DNA of 64,000 nt. Origin: Catellatospora sp. TT07R-123 (GTDB taxonomy: Bacteria; Actinomycetota; Actinomycetes; Mycobacteriales; Micromonosporaceae). A program made the translations under genes and the position numbers. The notes beneath the pieces were generated by a model, which saw only the letters and a list, made by a program, of their open reading frames with translations, was not told the origin of the DNA and made no database searches. Numbering within the stretch: position 1 is the stretch's first letter; each line of letters starts with the position of its first letter. The stretch lies in NCBI RefSeq assembly GCF_018327705.1, contig NZ_BNEM01000002.1:3100001-3164000 (forward strand), in the 5' to 3' direction. Positions 24,555 to 34,996 of this stretch are shown piece by piece.

Positions 24555-24788
24555 TCAGTGGCCGGTGAAGAGCACCTTGATCCGCTGCCGCCCGTTTTGG
24601 ACTGAATTGTCGGACCGCAGGCGACCCGCCATGTCGTCTGCGGCCGAACGGGAATCCAGGCTGTGCACGGCGTCCCGCTGCTCCGGCCAACGCAGCTCGT
24701 CCCGCCCGCCGCCATTGGGATCCAACGGACGAATGCGGCTGACCACGACAACCCACTGGCCCGCCGGCTTTCGCCTCCTCCAGAACAT
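24555..24788 (-). CDS. Small hypothetical protein
   Basis: 77 residues, starting MFWRRRKPAGQWVVVVSRI, with a charged middle (GGRDELRWPEQRDAVHSLDS) and ending RIKVLFTGH. GGAGGAG lies four bases before the ATG. No known family, membrane segment or cysteine motif. It converges on the P450 gene with an 11-base gap. The good ribosome site and clean frame support it as a real gene. Confidence 0.6.
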   Translation of the reverse strand: MFWRRRKPAGQWVVVVSRIRPLDPNGGGRDELRWPEQRDAVHSLDSRSAADDMAGRLRSDNSVQNGRQRIKVLFTGH

Positions 24789-24904
24789 GTCTCCTCCGTC
24801 TCCCGCGTACGCCAGTTGCCCACCGTACCCTGACGCCGTTACACCGGCAGCCCTCGGTTGGAGGGGTACGGTTGAGGCCGGCCGGCCTCACCGGGGAGGG
24901 CGTG

Positions 24905-25732
24905 GTGACGAGTCGATTTTCGTCTATCGGTGTCGACGTGCGAAGCCAGGACCAGCTGCGAGACCTCATCGCCGCCATCGTCTCCGCCGCCGATCCGGTG
25001 CAGGTCGACCGGGAACGGTGCGATCACGTGTGGACCGATCCGTCCGCCGCCCGGGTCGTGGTGCAGGCACGCGGCGGCGTCATCGAGAACGTGTTCACCG
25101 GCCTGGCGGGCACCGCACCCGCCGTGGCCTGCGCCGGAATCCGGCTGATCGACGACCGCACGGCCACTCTGGACCTGCTCGACGAGACCGACGGCGGCCT
25201 GATCTGCGCCGTGGCGGCGGAGCTGGAGGACCACTCGCTGCTCCGGCTGGCCGGCGGGCGCCTGGCGCGCGGACAGGTGGTCCTGTCCGTGCTGGCCGAC
25301 CGGATCGAGGCGCACGCGGACCTGCCGTCATACCAGGCGAAGACCGGCGCGGACCTGGACCGCGGCCACCTGCTCAGCCACGACCTGCGCCCGCCGCCCG
25401 CGGCCCCGGCCGGCTGGGCGCCCACCGCGCGGGTCGGCTTCACCGCCACCGTCACCCGGGCCGAGGTGCGCACCAACTCGCTGACCGGCCTGCCGTTCCA
25501 CTGGCTGCGGGTCCGCGCCCGGCCCGGCATCGAGCTCGACCTCGCCGCGGGCAGCGCCGGACTGGCCGGCCCGCCCGTCCCGGGCAGCGTCGTCAACGGC
25601 CTCGGCGTGCTCACCGGGCGGCTCAACCTGCACCCCGGCGACCTGCCCCGCCGGCCGGGACCGGCCCGCGCGCTGCTGCGCCGGATCCGCCACCGGATCA
25701 CGCTGCGCCAGCCGCGGCGTCCCGACGGCTGA
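24905..25732 (+). CDS. Hypothetical protein, 275 residues
   Basis: GTG start preceded by GGGGAGG. No family recognised. The fold appears alpha/beta, with VVVQARGGVIENVFTGLAG and an acidic LLDETDGGLICAVAAELEDHS segment. After a Pro/Ala-rich break, the C-terminal half (FTATVTRAEVRTNSLTGLPF onward) looks like a beta domain, and the tail is Arg-rich. No signal peptide. A strong hairpin follows at once, suggesting a single-gene transcript. Confidence 0.6.
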   Translation: MTSRFSSIGVDVRSQDQLRDLIAAIVSAADPVQVDRERCDHVWTDPSAARVVVQARGGVIENVFTGLAGTAPAVACAGIRLIDDRTATLDLLDETDGGLICAVAAELEDHSLLRLAGGRLARGQVVLSVLADRIEAHADLPSYQAKTGADLDRGHLLSHDLRPPPAAPAGWAPTARVGFTATVTRAEVRTNSLTGLPFHWLRVRARPGIELDLAAGSAGLAGPPVPGSVVNGLGVLTGRLNLHPGDLPRRPGPARALLRRIRHRITLRQPRRPDG

Positions 25733-25781
25733 CAGACAGCGAGGGACCTGCCTCACCATGCAGAAGCAGGTCCCGTCTGTC
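25731..25781 (+). terminator. Two-segment hairpin terminator
   Basis: GACAGAC pairs with GTCTGTC and GGGACCTGC pairs with GCAGGTCCC, with a five-base bulge on the left arm and a 14-base loop. It begins at the stop codon of the 275-residue gene. Confidence 0.75.
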
Positions 25782-25951
25782 ACCCACAAGGTCGTGCCCC
25801 GTTCGGGTGCGCCGTGCGAGCACTTCGTGAGCCTCGACGCGGACAACCCTCGGACAACGCCAGTGACGTCCGATGGCGACATCATCACAGCCGGTCCGCC
25901 CTGCCGCCATAGCCGACCGTGCATGTCTGGCCGTGCGGGCGGCCGCATCGC

Positions 25952-26431
25952 TCAGCGGCGCTCGGCCGCCAGCCGCATCCCCAGGTGGCTGCTGGGATGA
26001 AAGCCCAGCTCGCGGTAGAGCGGCGCGCCGTCGTCGGTCGCCCGCAGGTCGACACTGGCCACCCCGTGCGCGGCGAACCACTCCAGCAGCGCGGCCAGGC
26101 AGGCCCGGGACAGGCCGCGGCGGCGGTATGCCTCGTCGGTCACCACGTTGAAGACGTACCCGCTGCGCCCGCTCGGATCCCACGGGCCGCCCAGCCGCAC
26201 GTCGATCGCGCCGACCGCGCACGCGGCCAGCCCCGGGCCGTCCGGCCGGTCCGCCACGTACGCCGCGAAGTCGCCGTCGGGGTCGGCGAGCAGCCGCCGC
26301 GCGTGGGCGGCCACCTGCTCCTGCCACGGGCCGTCCGGCACCGGCTCGCCCGCCATGGCACCGAGCATCACCGTCCGCAGCCGCACCAGCTCGGCCGCGT
26401 CGGCGGCCACCGCCCGCCTCACCCCGATCAC
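25952..26431 (-). CDS. GNAT-family N-acetyltransferase
   Basis: 159 residues if begun at the GTG at 26431; a second GTG at 26422 is also possible. GNAT features are VFNVVTDEAYRRRGLSRACLAALLEWF (acetyl-CoA loop RRRGLSRA) and the closing ATDDGAPLYRELGFHPSSHLGM. Substrate unknown. It is divergent from the DUF5522 gene with an intergenic gap of only 78 bases, which must hold both promoters. Confidence 0.82.
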   Translation of the reverse strand: MIGVRRAVAADAAELVRLRTVMLGAMAGEPVPDGPWQEQVAAHARRLLADPDGDFAAYVADRPDGPGLAACAVGAIDVRLGGPWDPSGRSGYVFNVVTDEAYRRRGLSRACLAALLEWFAAHGVASVDLRATDDGAPLYRELGFHPSSHLGMRLAAERR

Positions 26432-26509
26432 GTACGCGGACGCTACCCGAGCCGCCGCCCGCCTGCCGCCCCGGCGAGCAGGCCGCCCGGCACGCGGTAT
26501 CGTCACCGC

Positions 26510-26755
26510 GTGCGCGCACCCCGGCATCGACGTACGTTGGCCCCGCGCGGGCTCGACGAGCCGCATCCGACCAGGCTGAGCGAGGACCACCCGCAGCGCG
26601 AGGAGGTCCTGCGCCGCCACGGCGAGGCGCTGTCGACCGGGCACCCGGGGTATCTCGACCCGGCCAACGGGCTGTTCGTGCTGAGCGCCGCCTTCCTGGC
26701 CAAACGCGGCTTCTGCTGCGACCGGGGCTGCCGCCACTGCCCGTACGTGGACTGA
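26510..26755 (+). CDS. DUF5522-like cysteine-rich small protein
   Basis: 81 residues, GTG start. The C-terminal half carries the hallmark RGFCCDRGCRHCPY, a four-cysteine cluster that could bind a metal, preceded by a VLRRHGEALSTGHPGYLDP segment. This matches the DUF5522 family, widespread and uncharacterised. The first 20 residues are Arg/Pro-rich. It sits 42 bases before the macro-domain gene in the same direction. Confidence 0.78.
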   Translation: MRAPRHRRTLAPRGLDEPHPTRLSEDHPQREEVLRRHGEALSTGHPGYLDPANGLFVLSAAFLAKRGFCCDRGCRHCPYVD

Positions 26756-26797
26756 CGGGGCGGCGCGGGCGCGGGCCGCGCTGGCAGAATGCGGGGC

Positions 26798-27298
26798 ATG
26801 CCGAGCATCGAAGTCGTTCACGGTGACATCACCGAGGCCCAGGTGGATGCGATCGTGACCGCCGCCAACGAGTCGCTGCTCGGCGGGGGCGGCGTCGACG
26901 GCGCGATCCACCGCGCCGCGGGGCCGGGCCTGGCGCGGGCGGGCGGCCGCATCGGCCCGTGCGAGCCGGGCGACGCCATGGCCACCCCGGCGTTCGACCT
27001 GGACCCGCCGGTCCGCCACGTGATCCACACCGTCGGCCCGGTCTGGGAGGGCGGCGAGTACGGCGAGGACGAGACCCTCGCCTCCTGCTACCGCCGCAGC
27101 CTGGCCGTCGCCGACGAGCTCGGCGCCCGCAGCGTCGCCTTCCCCGCCATCGCCACGGGGCTGTACGGCTTCCCGCCCGAGCGCGCCGCCCGCATCGCCG
27201 TGGCCACCCTGCGCGCCACCCCGACCGAGGTGGCCGAGATCCGCCTGGTCGCGTTCGACCGCGAGACCTACGACCTGCTCACCGCCGCGCTGGGCTGA
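26798..27298 (+). CDS. Macro domain protein (ADP-ribose/O-acetyl-ADP-ribose hydrolase type)
   Basis: 166 residues, a stand-alone macro domain of MacroD/YmdB type. Signature segments: VDAIVTAANESLLGGGGVDGAIHRAAGPGL (substrate-binding loop), VRHVIHTVGPVW and VAFPAIATGLYGFP. Family members remove ADP-ribose from acidic residues or hydrolyse O-acetyl-ADP-ribose in the cytosol. Two in-frame ATGs, 26789 and 26798, are possible; the second leaves the usual family N terminus. Confidence 0.92.
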   Translation: MPSIEVVHGDITEAQVDAIVTAANESLLGGGGVDGAIHRAAGPGLARAGGRIGPCEPGDAMATPAFDLDPPVRHVIHTVGPVWEGGEYGEDETLASCYRRSLAVADELGARSVAFPAIATGLYGFPPERAARIAVATLRATPTEVAEIRLVAFDRETYDLLTAALG

Positions 27299-27337
27299 TC
27301 GGCCCGAACGGTCGGGGGGCGGTCATACGCTGGCGGC

Positions 27338-27823
27338 ATGTCGCGCGATGCCGGGGCCAGGAACAGCCGGAGGGTGCCGGTCGAGCTGCTGGCGCACCTG
27401 CGCCGCTCGCGCGACCACATCGACCGGCACTACGCCGAGCCGCTGGCGCTGGACGCGCTGGCCCGGGTGGCCGGGGTGTCGAAGTTCCACTTCGTGCGCA
27501 GCTTCGAGGCGACCTACGGCGAGACCCCGATCCGCTACCTGACCCGGCGCCGGATCGAGCGGGCTCAGGACCTGCTGCGCAGCGCGAACCTGACCGTGAC
27601 CGAGATCTGCATGATGGTCGGCTTCGCCAGCCTGGGCTCGTTCTCGTCGCGGTTCGCGCAGCTCACCGGCGAGACGCCGACGGCCTACCGGGACCGGTGG
27701 GCGGCGCGGGGCGGCCCGCACGTGCCGGGCTGCTACCTGTTCATGCGCGGGGTGGTGGATCTGGCGGGCACCACGGGCCGGCCCAACGCGCCCGGCGCAA
27801 TCTCGGAGAAGCAAGGCTGCTGA
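27338..27823 (+). CDS. AraC-family regulator, DNA-binding domain only
   Basis: 161 residues. Two helix-turn-helices occupy about 20-125: LALDALARVAGVSKFHFVRSFEATYG and LTVTEICMMVGFASLGSFSSRFAQLTG. There is no effector domain. The next gene, 22 bases downstream, is a glyoxalase-fold (VOC) protein. AraC/VOC pairs are common in actinobacteria and the regulator likely controls it. Confidence 0.9.
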   Translation: MSRDAGARNSRRVPVELLAHLRRSRDHIDRHYAEPLALDALARVAGVSKFHFVRSFEATYGETPIRYLTRRRIERAQDLLRSANLTVTEICMMVGFASLGSFSSRFAQLTGETPTAYRDRWAARGGPHVPGCYLFMRGVVDLAGTTGRPNAPGAISEKQGC

Positions 27824-27845
27824 GCTGGAGCTTAGGGTCATCCAC

Positions 27846-28274
27846 ATGATCACTAACATTTCACTGGTCACGGTGTACTGCCTCGACCAGGACAAGGCGC
27901 GCGACTTCTACGTGGATGTGCTGGGGTTCGTCGCGCGCACCGACGTCACCATGGGCGAGGACTTCCGCTGGGTGACCCTGAGCCACCCGAGCCAGCCGGA
28001 GCTGGAGGTCACCCTGATGCTGCCCGGCCCGCCGCTGGACGCCGAGGCGGCCGGCTTCGTCCGCCGCCAGCTGGAGCAGGGCAAGATGGGCGGGCTCGGC
28101 CTGCGCGTCGACGACTGCCGCCGCACGTACACCGAGCTGGCCGCCAAGGGCGTGACGTTCCTCCAGGAGCCCGCCGACCGCCCGTACGGCGTCGAGGCGG
28201 TCATGCGCGACAACTCCGGCAACTGGCTCGTCCTGGTCGAACCCCGCGACTTCACCCCCGACGACCTCGCCTGA
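27846..28274 (+). CDS. VOC (glyoxalase/bleomycin-resistance fold) protein
   Basis: 142 residues, two beta-alpha-beta-beta-beta modules. Starts with ITNISLVTVYCLDQDKARDFY and ends with VEAVMRDNSGNWLVLVEP, typical of VOC proteins related to methylglyoxal or thiol-conjugate enzymes. Candidate metal ligands include the glutamate in the last strand (VLVEP). Forms a pair with the AraC-type regulator 22 bases upstream. Substrate unknown. Confidence 0.9.
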   Translation: MITNISLVTVYCLDQDKARDFYVDVLGFVARTDVTMGEDFRWVTLSHPSQPELEVTLMLPGPPLDAEAAGFVRRQLEQGKMGGLGLRVDDCRRTYTELAAKGVTFLQEPADRPYGVEAVMRDNSGNWLVLVEPRDFTPDDLA

Positions 28275-28378
28275 CCGCCCGGGGAGAATCTCGCGGGGGT
28301 ATGTCGAGACGGTGCGGGCGGCTCCGACCCACTCTCGAAGGCGGCCGACCGGGCCGCGCTCGGTGAAGGAGTCCGGCG

Positions 28379-28737
28379 ATGAAGTACCTGCTGATCATCC
28401 ACATGAACCCGGCCAACTGGGAGGCCCTGCCCGCCGACGTCCGCGAGGAGGTCATGGCGGGCCACGGCGAGTTCATCAAGGAGCTGACCGCCAGCGGCGA
28501 GCTGCTGGGATTCGCCGCGCTGGCCGACCCGTCGCAGACCCGGACCGTGCGGGTGCGCGAGGGCGAGCCGGCCGTCACCGACGGGCCGTACCTGGAGGCC
28601 AAGGAGTGGCTGGCGGGCTACTACGCGATCGAGACCGAGACCCCGGAGCGGGCGTACGAGCTGGCCGGGCAGATCCCGGACGCGCGGTACTTCGCGATCG
28701 AGGTGCGCCCGGTGATGAACTACTCCGGGATGGAGAT

Positions 28738-28741
<4 letters not shown>
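28379..28741 (+). CDS. YCII/DGPF-domain protein, ECF42 partner
   Basis: 120 residues. YCII-related (DGPF) ferredoxin-like fold: MKYLLIIHMNPANWEALPA at the start, TDGPYLEAKEWLAGYYAIE (DGPY variant of the DGPF motif) and the pattern of a small dimeric enzyme-like protein. Its stop overlaps the start of the sigma factor gene (GTGA). That genetic pairing defines the ECF42 group, in which several DGPF genes are transcribed with or by the sigma factor. Role unknown. Confidence 0.92.
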
Positions 28742-29973
<1,232 letters not shown>

Positions 29974-29978
29974 ACGCA

Positions 29979-30023
29979 GGAAGGGCGCCCACCTGACGCA
30001 CCGCGTCACGTAAGCGCCCTTCC
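29979..30023. terminator. Bidirectional hairpin terminator
   Basis: GGAAGGGCGC and GCGCCCTTCC form the outer 10-bp stem; TGACGC-ACC-GCGTCA forms an inner stem. It lies between the convergent sigma factor and GH43 genes and can serve both. Confidence 0.78.
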
Positions 30024-30044
30024 CACCAGCCCCCACGGCCGTCT

Positions 30045-31649
30045 CTATGCCCCGTCCCCCGGCTCGGAGTAGCGGGCGAAGTCGAAGTCTGCTGCCATGG
30101 TGCCACCGGTCAGGTCGTGCGCCCACAGGCCGACGAACGCCCCGGTGAAGCCCCAGACGTGGTAGACGCCCTCGGCGTCCACCTCGGCCGCGTGCTCGTC
30201 GGACAGCATCCGCGCGTCCAGGGTCGCGCCCAGCGGCCGCCACGCCGACGGCTCCTGGGCGTACGCGAACCGCAGCTGCTGCCCGCCGTCGAACTCGACC
30301 CGCAGCAGCACCGGCCCGTCCCCGGGCACCGGCACCGGCTCGTGCGCCGGCCGGTGCAGCCGCCCCCGGTCGCAGGCCAGCAGCTCCAGGCTCCGCCCGA
30401 CCCCCTCCCGCCAGGTCAGGTACGCGTAGTACCAGTTGCGGGTGTTGTAGAACGCGGTGATCCCGGCCAGCTGCTGCACGTTGCGCGGGTCGGCCTGCAC
30501 GGAGGCGGTGAACTCGCACCGCCCGGCGGTGACCCGCCGCGCGACCAGGCTCTGGTCGACCTTCGACGACGGCGACCGGCCGCCGCGCAGCCGCAGGTGC
30601 CCCGGCCGCTCGTGCAGCGACCCCCAGTCCGGCCCGAACGGCCGCCGCAGCGTGGCCCAGTGCGGGCCGAGTGCGGCGTCGTCGAAGTCGTCGGTCTCGG
30701 CCTGCGCCGGCCACGGGTGGGCGGGCAGGTCCGGCGCCGGGATCTCCAACCGGGGCCGTGCCCCCTCGACGCGCGGCCAGCCGTCCGCGGTCCAGGTCAC
30801 CGGCGCGAACGCGGTCTCCCGGCCCAGGATGCACTCGTCGCGCTCGCCCAGCGGCCGCCCGACCAGGAAGGCCAGGTACCACTGCCCGGCCGGGGTGTCG
30901 ACGAGGCTGCCGTGGCCCGCCTTCTGCAACGGCAGTGCCGGGTCGTCGGCGGTCAGCAGCGGCGTGACCGGGTCCACCTCGTACGGCCCGAGCAGCGTGC
31001 GGGACCGGGCGACGGTCACCTGGTGCCCCCAGGACGTGCCGCCCTCGGCGGTGACCAGCACGTACCAGCCGTCGCGGCGGTAGAGGTGCGGCCCCTCGGT
31101 GAAGTTGGCGCCCGTCCCGCCGAAGATGTTCACCGGCTCGCCGAGCAGCTTGCCGGTGCCCCGGTCGAACTCCTGCGCGATGATCCCGGCCGACCAGTGG
31201 TGCCCCGGCCGCCAGTCGAGGTCGTTGCTGAGCAGCCAGCTGCGCCCGTCGGCGTCGTGGAACAGCGACGGGTCGAACCCCCGCGCGTGCAGCGGCACCG
31301 GGTCCGACCACGGCCCCTCGATCGAGGTCGCGGTCACCACGTAGTTCGGCACGTCCCAGAAGCCGCCCGCGTAGCTGGCGACGTTGGTGTAGACCAGGTA
31401 GAACACCCCGTCGGCGTACGACAGGCAGGGCGCCCACACGCCGCCGGAGTCGGGGGTGCCGGTCAGGTCGAGCAGCCGGCCGGAGTCGAGCACGCCGCCC
31501 AGCGGCCGCCAGTGGACCAGGTCGCGTGAGTGGTGCAGGCGCACCCCGGGCATCCACTCGAACGTCGACGTGGCCAGGTAGTAGTCCTCGCCCACGCGCA
31601 GCAGCGACGGGTCGGGGTGGAAGCCGGGCAGCACCGGATTGCGGATCAT
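30045..31649 (-). CDS. GH43 beta-xylosidase / alpha-arabinofuranosidase
   Basis: 534 residues, no signal peptide, so probably intracellular. The N-terminal five-bladed propeller (about 1-300) has the GH43 residues: general base Asp13 (PGFHPDPS), pKa modulator Asp126 (GFDPSLF) and acid Glu185 (FTEGPHLY). A C-terminal beta-sandwich (about 325-530) completes the XynB-type architecture (GH43 subfamily 11/12-like). It should trim imported xylo- or arabino-oligosaccharides. Its start overlaps the preceding permease stop by four bases, making it the last gene of the sugar ABC operon. Confidence 0.92.
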   Translation of the reverse strand: MIRNPVLPGFHPDPSLLRVGEDYYLATSTFEWMPGVRLHHSRDLVHWRPLGGVLDSGRLLDLTGTPDSGGVWAPCLSYADGVFYLVYTNVASYAGGFWDVPNYVVTATSIEGPWSDPVPLHARGFDPSLFHDADGRSWLLSNDLDWRPGHHWSAGIIAQEFDRGTGKLLGEPVNIFGGTGANFTEGPHLYRRDGWYVLVTAEGGTSWGHQVTVARSRTLLGPYEVDPVTPLLTADDPALPLQKAGHGSLVDTPAGQWYLAFLVGRPLGERDECILGRETAFAPVTWTADGWPRVEGARPRLEIPAPDLPAHPWPAQAETDDFDDAALGPHWATLRRPFGPDWGSLHERPGHLRLRGGRSPSSKVDQSLVARRVTAGRCEFTASVQADPRNVQQLAGITAFYNTRNWYYAYLTWREGVGRSLELLACDRGRLHRPAHEPVPVPGDGPVLLRVEFDGGQQLRFAYAQEPSAWRPLGATLDARMLSDEHAAEVDAEGVYHVWGFTGAFVGLWAHDLTGGTMAADFDFARYSEPGDGA

Positions 31650-32527
31650 CCCTTCACCGCACCGGCCATGATGCCGCCGACGATCTGGCGGGCCAGCAGC
31701 AGGAACACGCCGAGCACCGGCAGCACGCCGAGCAGCGCGCCGGTCAGCATCAGCGCGTAGTCGGTGTAGTAGCCGCTGGCCAGCACCGACAGCGCCACCT
31801 GCACGGTGGGGTTCTCCGGGTTGAGCACGACCAGGGGCCAGAAGAAGTCGTTCCAGGCGCCCATGAACATGAACAGGCCCAGCACGGCCGCGGCCGGGCG
31901 GATCGCGGGCAACGCGACGTGCCAGTACACCCGCACCAGCGAGCAGCCGTCGACGAACGCCGCCTCGACCAGCTCCTTGGGCACCGCCTCCTCGACGGCC
32001 TGGCGCATCCAGAACACGCCGAACGCCGACACCAGCGCGGGCACGATCAGCGCCTGGAGGTGGCCGGTCCAGCCGAGGTCGGTGGTGAGCAGGTAGAGCG
32101 GGATGATGCCGAGCTGGGTCGGCACCATCATGGTGCCGATGACGGTCACCAGCAGCGCGTTGCGGCCGCGGAACTTCAGCCGGGCGAAGGCGAACCCGGC
32201 CATCGACGCGAACAGCACGTTGCCGACGGCGACGGTGGTGGCGACGATCGCGGAGTTGGTCAGGGCCAGCCCGAACTCGGAGCTGTCGAAGACCCGGCTG
32301 ATGTTGTCGAACAGGTTGCCGCCGGGCACCAGCGGCGGCGTGGCCTCGCCGATGGCGCTGTTGTCGGAGCTGGCGACGACGAAGGTCCAGTAGAGCGGGA
32401 ACGCCGACGCGGCGATGATCGCCGTCAGCAGCAGGTAGACGAAGGGCCGAAGGCGGCCGGTGCGCAGACCGGTCGACGGCGCCCCGGTGCGCCGGCGGTG
32501 CGTCTGGGGGATGGCGGTGGTCGTCAT
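31646..32527 (-). CDS. CUT1-family carbohydrate ABC permease, MalG type
   Basis: 293 residues, six transmembrane helices, with the cytoplasmic EAA loop EAAFVDGCSLVRVYWHVALPAIRP (about 185-210) that contacts the ATPase. It carries an N-terminal basic cytoplasmic segment. It is the second permease of the operon, ten bases after the first, and overlaps the GH43 start. With the binding protein it imports an oligosaccharide. No ATPase gene is present here; a shared MsiK-like ATPase is the usual solution in actinomycetes. Confidence 0.94.
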   Translation of the reverse strand: MTTTAIPQTHRRRTGAPSTGLRTGRLRPFVYLLLTAIIAASAFPLYWTFVVASSDNSAIGEATPPLVPGGNLFDNISRVFDSSEFGLALTNSAIVATTVAVGNVLFASMAGFAFARLKFRGRNALLVTVIGTMMVPTQLGIIPLYLLTTDLGWTGHLQALIVPALVSAFGVFWMRQAVEEAVPKELVEAAFVDGCSLVRVYWHVALPAIRPAAAVLGLFMFMGAWNDFFWPLVVLNPENPTVQVALSVLASGYYTDYALMLTGALLGVLPVLGVFLLLARQIVGGIMAGAVKG

Positions 32528-32537
32528 GGCGGCCTCC

Positions 32538-33437
32538 TCAGCGGCTCGCGACGGCGCGCCGTACCAGCGCGAAGTTGACCAGGGCGATGATGGCGACCAC
32601 CAGGAACAGCACCCACGCGATCGTCGCGGCGTAGCCGGCGTCGAACAGGGTGAAGCCCTTCTCGTAGAGGTACATGGTGATCGTCTGGTACTGCCGGTCG
32701 GAGCCGCCGGTGCCGGTCGAGGCGCCCTTGGACTCGAACAGCAGCGGCTCGGCGAACAGCTGGAGGCCGCCGATGGTGGACACGACCGTGGTGAACAGGA
32801 TCGTCGGGCGGATCATCGGCACGGTGACGGTCCAGAAGGCGCGCCAGTTGCTGGCGCCGTCCAGGCGGGCCGACTCGTACAGGTCGTTGGGGACGGCCTG
32901 CATCGCGGCCAGGTAGATCAGCGCGTTGTAGCCGGTCCAGCGCCAGGTCACGATGAGCGCGATGGCCAGGTGCGAGGACCACACGCTGGCGGGCCAGTCG
33001 ATCGGGTCGACGCCGACCAGTCCGAGCAGCCAGTTGACGATGCCGAAGTCGCGGCCGAACACCTGCGCGAACACCAGCGCCACGGCGACCACCGACACCA
33101 CGTTCGGCACCAGCACGCCCGCGCGCCAGAAGGTGCGCCCGCGCAGCTTGGTGTTGAGCAGCGCGGCCAGGAACAGGGCCAGGATCAGCTGCGGCACGGT
33201 CGAGATGACGAACAGGCTGAGCGTGTTGCCCAGCGCGTTCCAGAAGTCGGGGTCGGTGAACAGCTCGCGGTAGTTGTCCAGGCCGGTCCAGTCGCCGGCC
33301 CCGTTGATCAGGTGCCAGTTGTGCAGCGACATCCACAGCGTCATGAGCAGCGGGTACGCGCCGAACACGGCGAACACGGCGAAGAAGGGTGCGACGAACA
33401 GGTATGGCGTGAGATGCCGGTCGAGACGCCCGCGCAT
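32538..33437 (-). CDS. CUT1-family carbohydrate ABC permease, MalF type
   Basis: 299 residues, six transmembrane helices beginning LTPYLFVAPFFAVFAVFGAYP. The EAA-like loop is YESARLDGASNWRAFWTVTVP (about 200-220). The ATG at 33437 is chosen over an upstream ATG because AGGAG lies five bases before it. It pairs with the MalG-type permease downstream. Confidence 0.93.
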   Translation of the reverse strand: MRGRLDRHLTPYLFVAPFFAVFAVFGAYPLLMTLWMSLHNWHLINGAGDWTGLDNYRELFTDPDFWNALGNTLSLFVISTVPQLILALFLAALLNTKLRGRTFWRAGVLVPNVVSVVAVALVFAQVFGRDFGIVNWLLGLVGVDPIDWPASVWSSHLAIALIVTWRWTGYNALIYLAAMQAVPNDLYESARLDGASNWRAFWTVTVPMIRPTILFTTVVSTIGGLQLFAEPLLFESKGASTGTGGSDRQYQTITMYLYEKGFTLFDAGYAATIAWVLFLVVAIIALVNFALVRRAVASR

Positions 33438-33514
33438 GTCGGCTCCTGTGAGGGATTTCGGGAGGTGGACGAGGGCGGCACGGCGTGGCGGGGCCACGCC
33501 GTGCCGCCCGGGGA

Positions 33515-34804
33515 TCACTTGGCGAGGGCCTTGGCGGCCTCGGACACGGCCTGCGCCCAGGCGTCGGCGGGGTTCTGCTTGCCCTGCTCGACGCGGGCCA
33601 GCGCCCGGCCGAAGACCGGCCGCACGTCGGCGTCGCGGGTGCCGCGGTAGTTCGGCTGGAGCGACTCACCCGACTTGGCGTAGATCTCACCCACCGGCGC
33701 GTTGGTGAAGTACTCGTTCTTGAAACCGAGCACGGCCGGGTTCTTCAGGGTCTCCGGCTGCGAGGGCAGGCTGCCCACGTTCTGGAAGATCTTGGCCTCG
33801 GAGTCCGGCGAGGTGAGGAACTTCGCCAGCTCGTACGCCTCCTTGGGGTGCTTGCCCTGCTTGGGGACGGTCAGGAACGACCCGCCCCAGTTGCCGCCGC
33901 CACCGGGGATCTTGGCGATGTCCCACTTGCCGGCGTTCTCCGGGCCGGAGCCGTCCTTGATCAGGCCGAGCATCCAGCTCGGGCACGGCAGCGTGGCGAA
34001 GGTGCCCTGCTTGAAGCCGACGGTCCACTGCTGGCTGAACGGGTCGAGCTTGGCCGACATGCCCGGGTTCGCGGCCGCGGCCGCCACCTTGTCGAACGCG
34101 TTCTTCACGTTCGCGTTGGTGTCGCCGACGTACGCGTCGGCGGTGTCGAAGTACGCGAACGGCACCTGGTTCAGCATCGCGGTGTAGATGTTGCCGACGC
34201 CGTCGAACCACTTGGCCTTGGTGCCGGCGGCGGTGAACCGGTTGCCGACCGAGAAGTAGTCGTCCCAGCTGGTCCACAGCGCCGAGACCTCGTCGCGGGT
34301 GGTCGGCAGGCCGGCCGCCTTGAACAGGTCGGAGCGGTAGCACAGGGCCAGGCCGCCCATGTCGGTGCCCAGGCCCATCACGAAGTTGCCGTTGTCGGCC
34401 AGGCTCTGCTGCCACTTCCAGGGCAGCCACTGCGCCGAGAGGTCCTTGGCGCCGTAGTCGGCCAGGTTGTAGAACTTGTCCTTAGACTGGCGGAACTGGG
34501 GCAGGTAGCCCTCCTCGACCGCCTCGATGTCGGCGGTGCCCGCGCCCGCACCCAGGCGCGTGGCGAGCTGCTTGTGGTGCTGGTCGAACTCGGTGACCCG
34601 GGTCTTGACCTCGATGTTCGGGTGGCTGGCCAGGTACTCCTTGATCAGCGGCTCGTAGCCGAAGTCGCTGAAGGTGGCCACGGTGAGGGTGATCTTGTCA
34701 CCGCTCTTGCCGTCGTCGGTGCTGCTGCAGCCGGTCACCGCGAGCGCGGCGACCACGAGCCCGGCCGCCAGGCACGCGCCCTTGCGGGCGAAGGCGCTGG
34801 ACAT
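33515..34804 (-). CDS. Sugar-binding lipoprotein of the ABC transporter
   Basis: 429 residues, type 1 extracellular carbohydrate-binding protein. The signal peptide ends in the lipobox VTGC with lipid-attachment Cys26. The mature part starts DKITLTVATFSDFGYEPLIKEY and contains GLGTDMGGLALCYRSDLF and FLTVPKQGKHPKEAYELAKFL, usual for the family. AGGAGG lies before the ATG. First gene of the operon to the GH43 enzyme; its promoter lies in the divergent region with the LacI gene. Ligand probably a plant-glycan oligosaccharide, from context only. Confidence 0.94.
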   Translation of the reverse strand: MSSAFARKGACLAAGLVVAALAVTGCSSTDDGKSGDKITLTVATFSDFGYEPLIKEYLASHPNIEVKTRVTEFDQHHKQLATRLGAGAGTADIEAVEEGYLPQFRQSKDKFYNLADYGAKDLSAQWLPWKWQQSLADNGNFVMGLGTDMGGLALCYRSDLFKAAGLPTTRDEVSALWTSWDDYFSVGNRFTAAGTKAKWFDGVGNIYTAMLNQVPFAYFDTADAYVGDTNANVKNAFDKVAAAAANPGMSAKLDPFSQQWTVGFKQGTFATLPCPSWMLGLIKDGSGPENAGKWDIAKIPGGGGNWGGSFLTVPKQGKHPKEAYELAKFLTSPDSEAKIFQNVGSLPSQPETLKNPAVLGFKNEYFTNAPVGEIYAKSGESLQPNYRGTRDADVRPVFGRALARVEQGKQNPADAWAQAVSEAAKALAK

Positions 34805-34946
34805 GCGTTCCTCCTCGATGAACGGGCCCGCGGGGGCCCGGGAGTGGATGTCACGTGGGAAGAGCGCCGCGCTGCGGTCAGCCCGGGGGCTTCGGTGGCG
34901 GCGCGGTGACAGCAAACTAGGGGCGACCGAAACCTGGAAGAAACAA

Positions 34947-34956
34947 GTTTCGAAAC
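34947..34956. promoter_or_regulatory. LacI-type operator between binding-protein and regulator genes
   Basis: GTTTCGAAAC, a perfect 10-bp palindrome with a central CG step typical of LacI-family operators, in the divergent region. CGAAACTG at its right side is repeated at 34984-34991, directly before the regulator start. A near-identical site occurs at 36035-36044. Confidence 0.65.
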
Positions 34957-34996
34957 TGATGGGGCGAACGGCCGAGGTTCTTGCGAAACTGTCGGG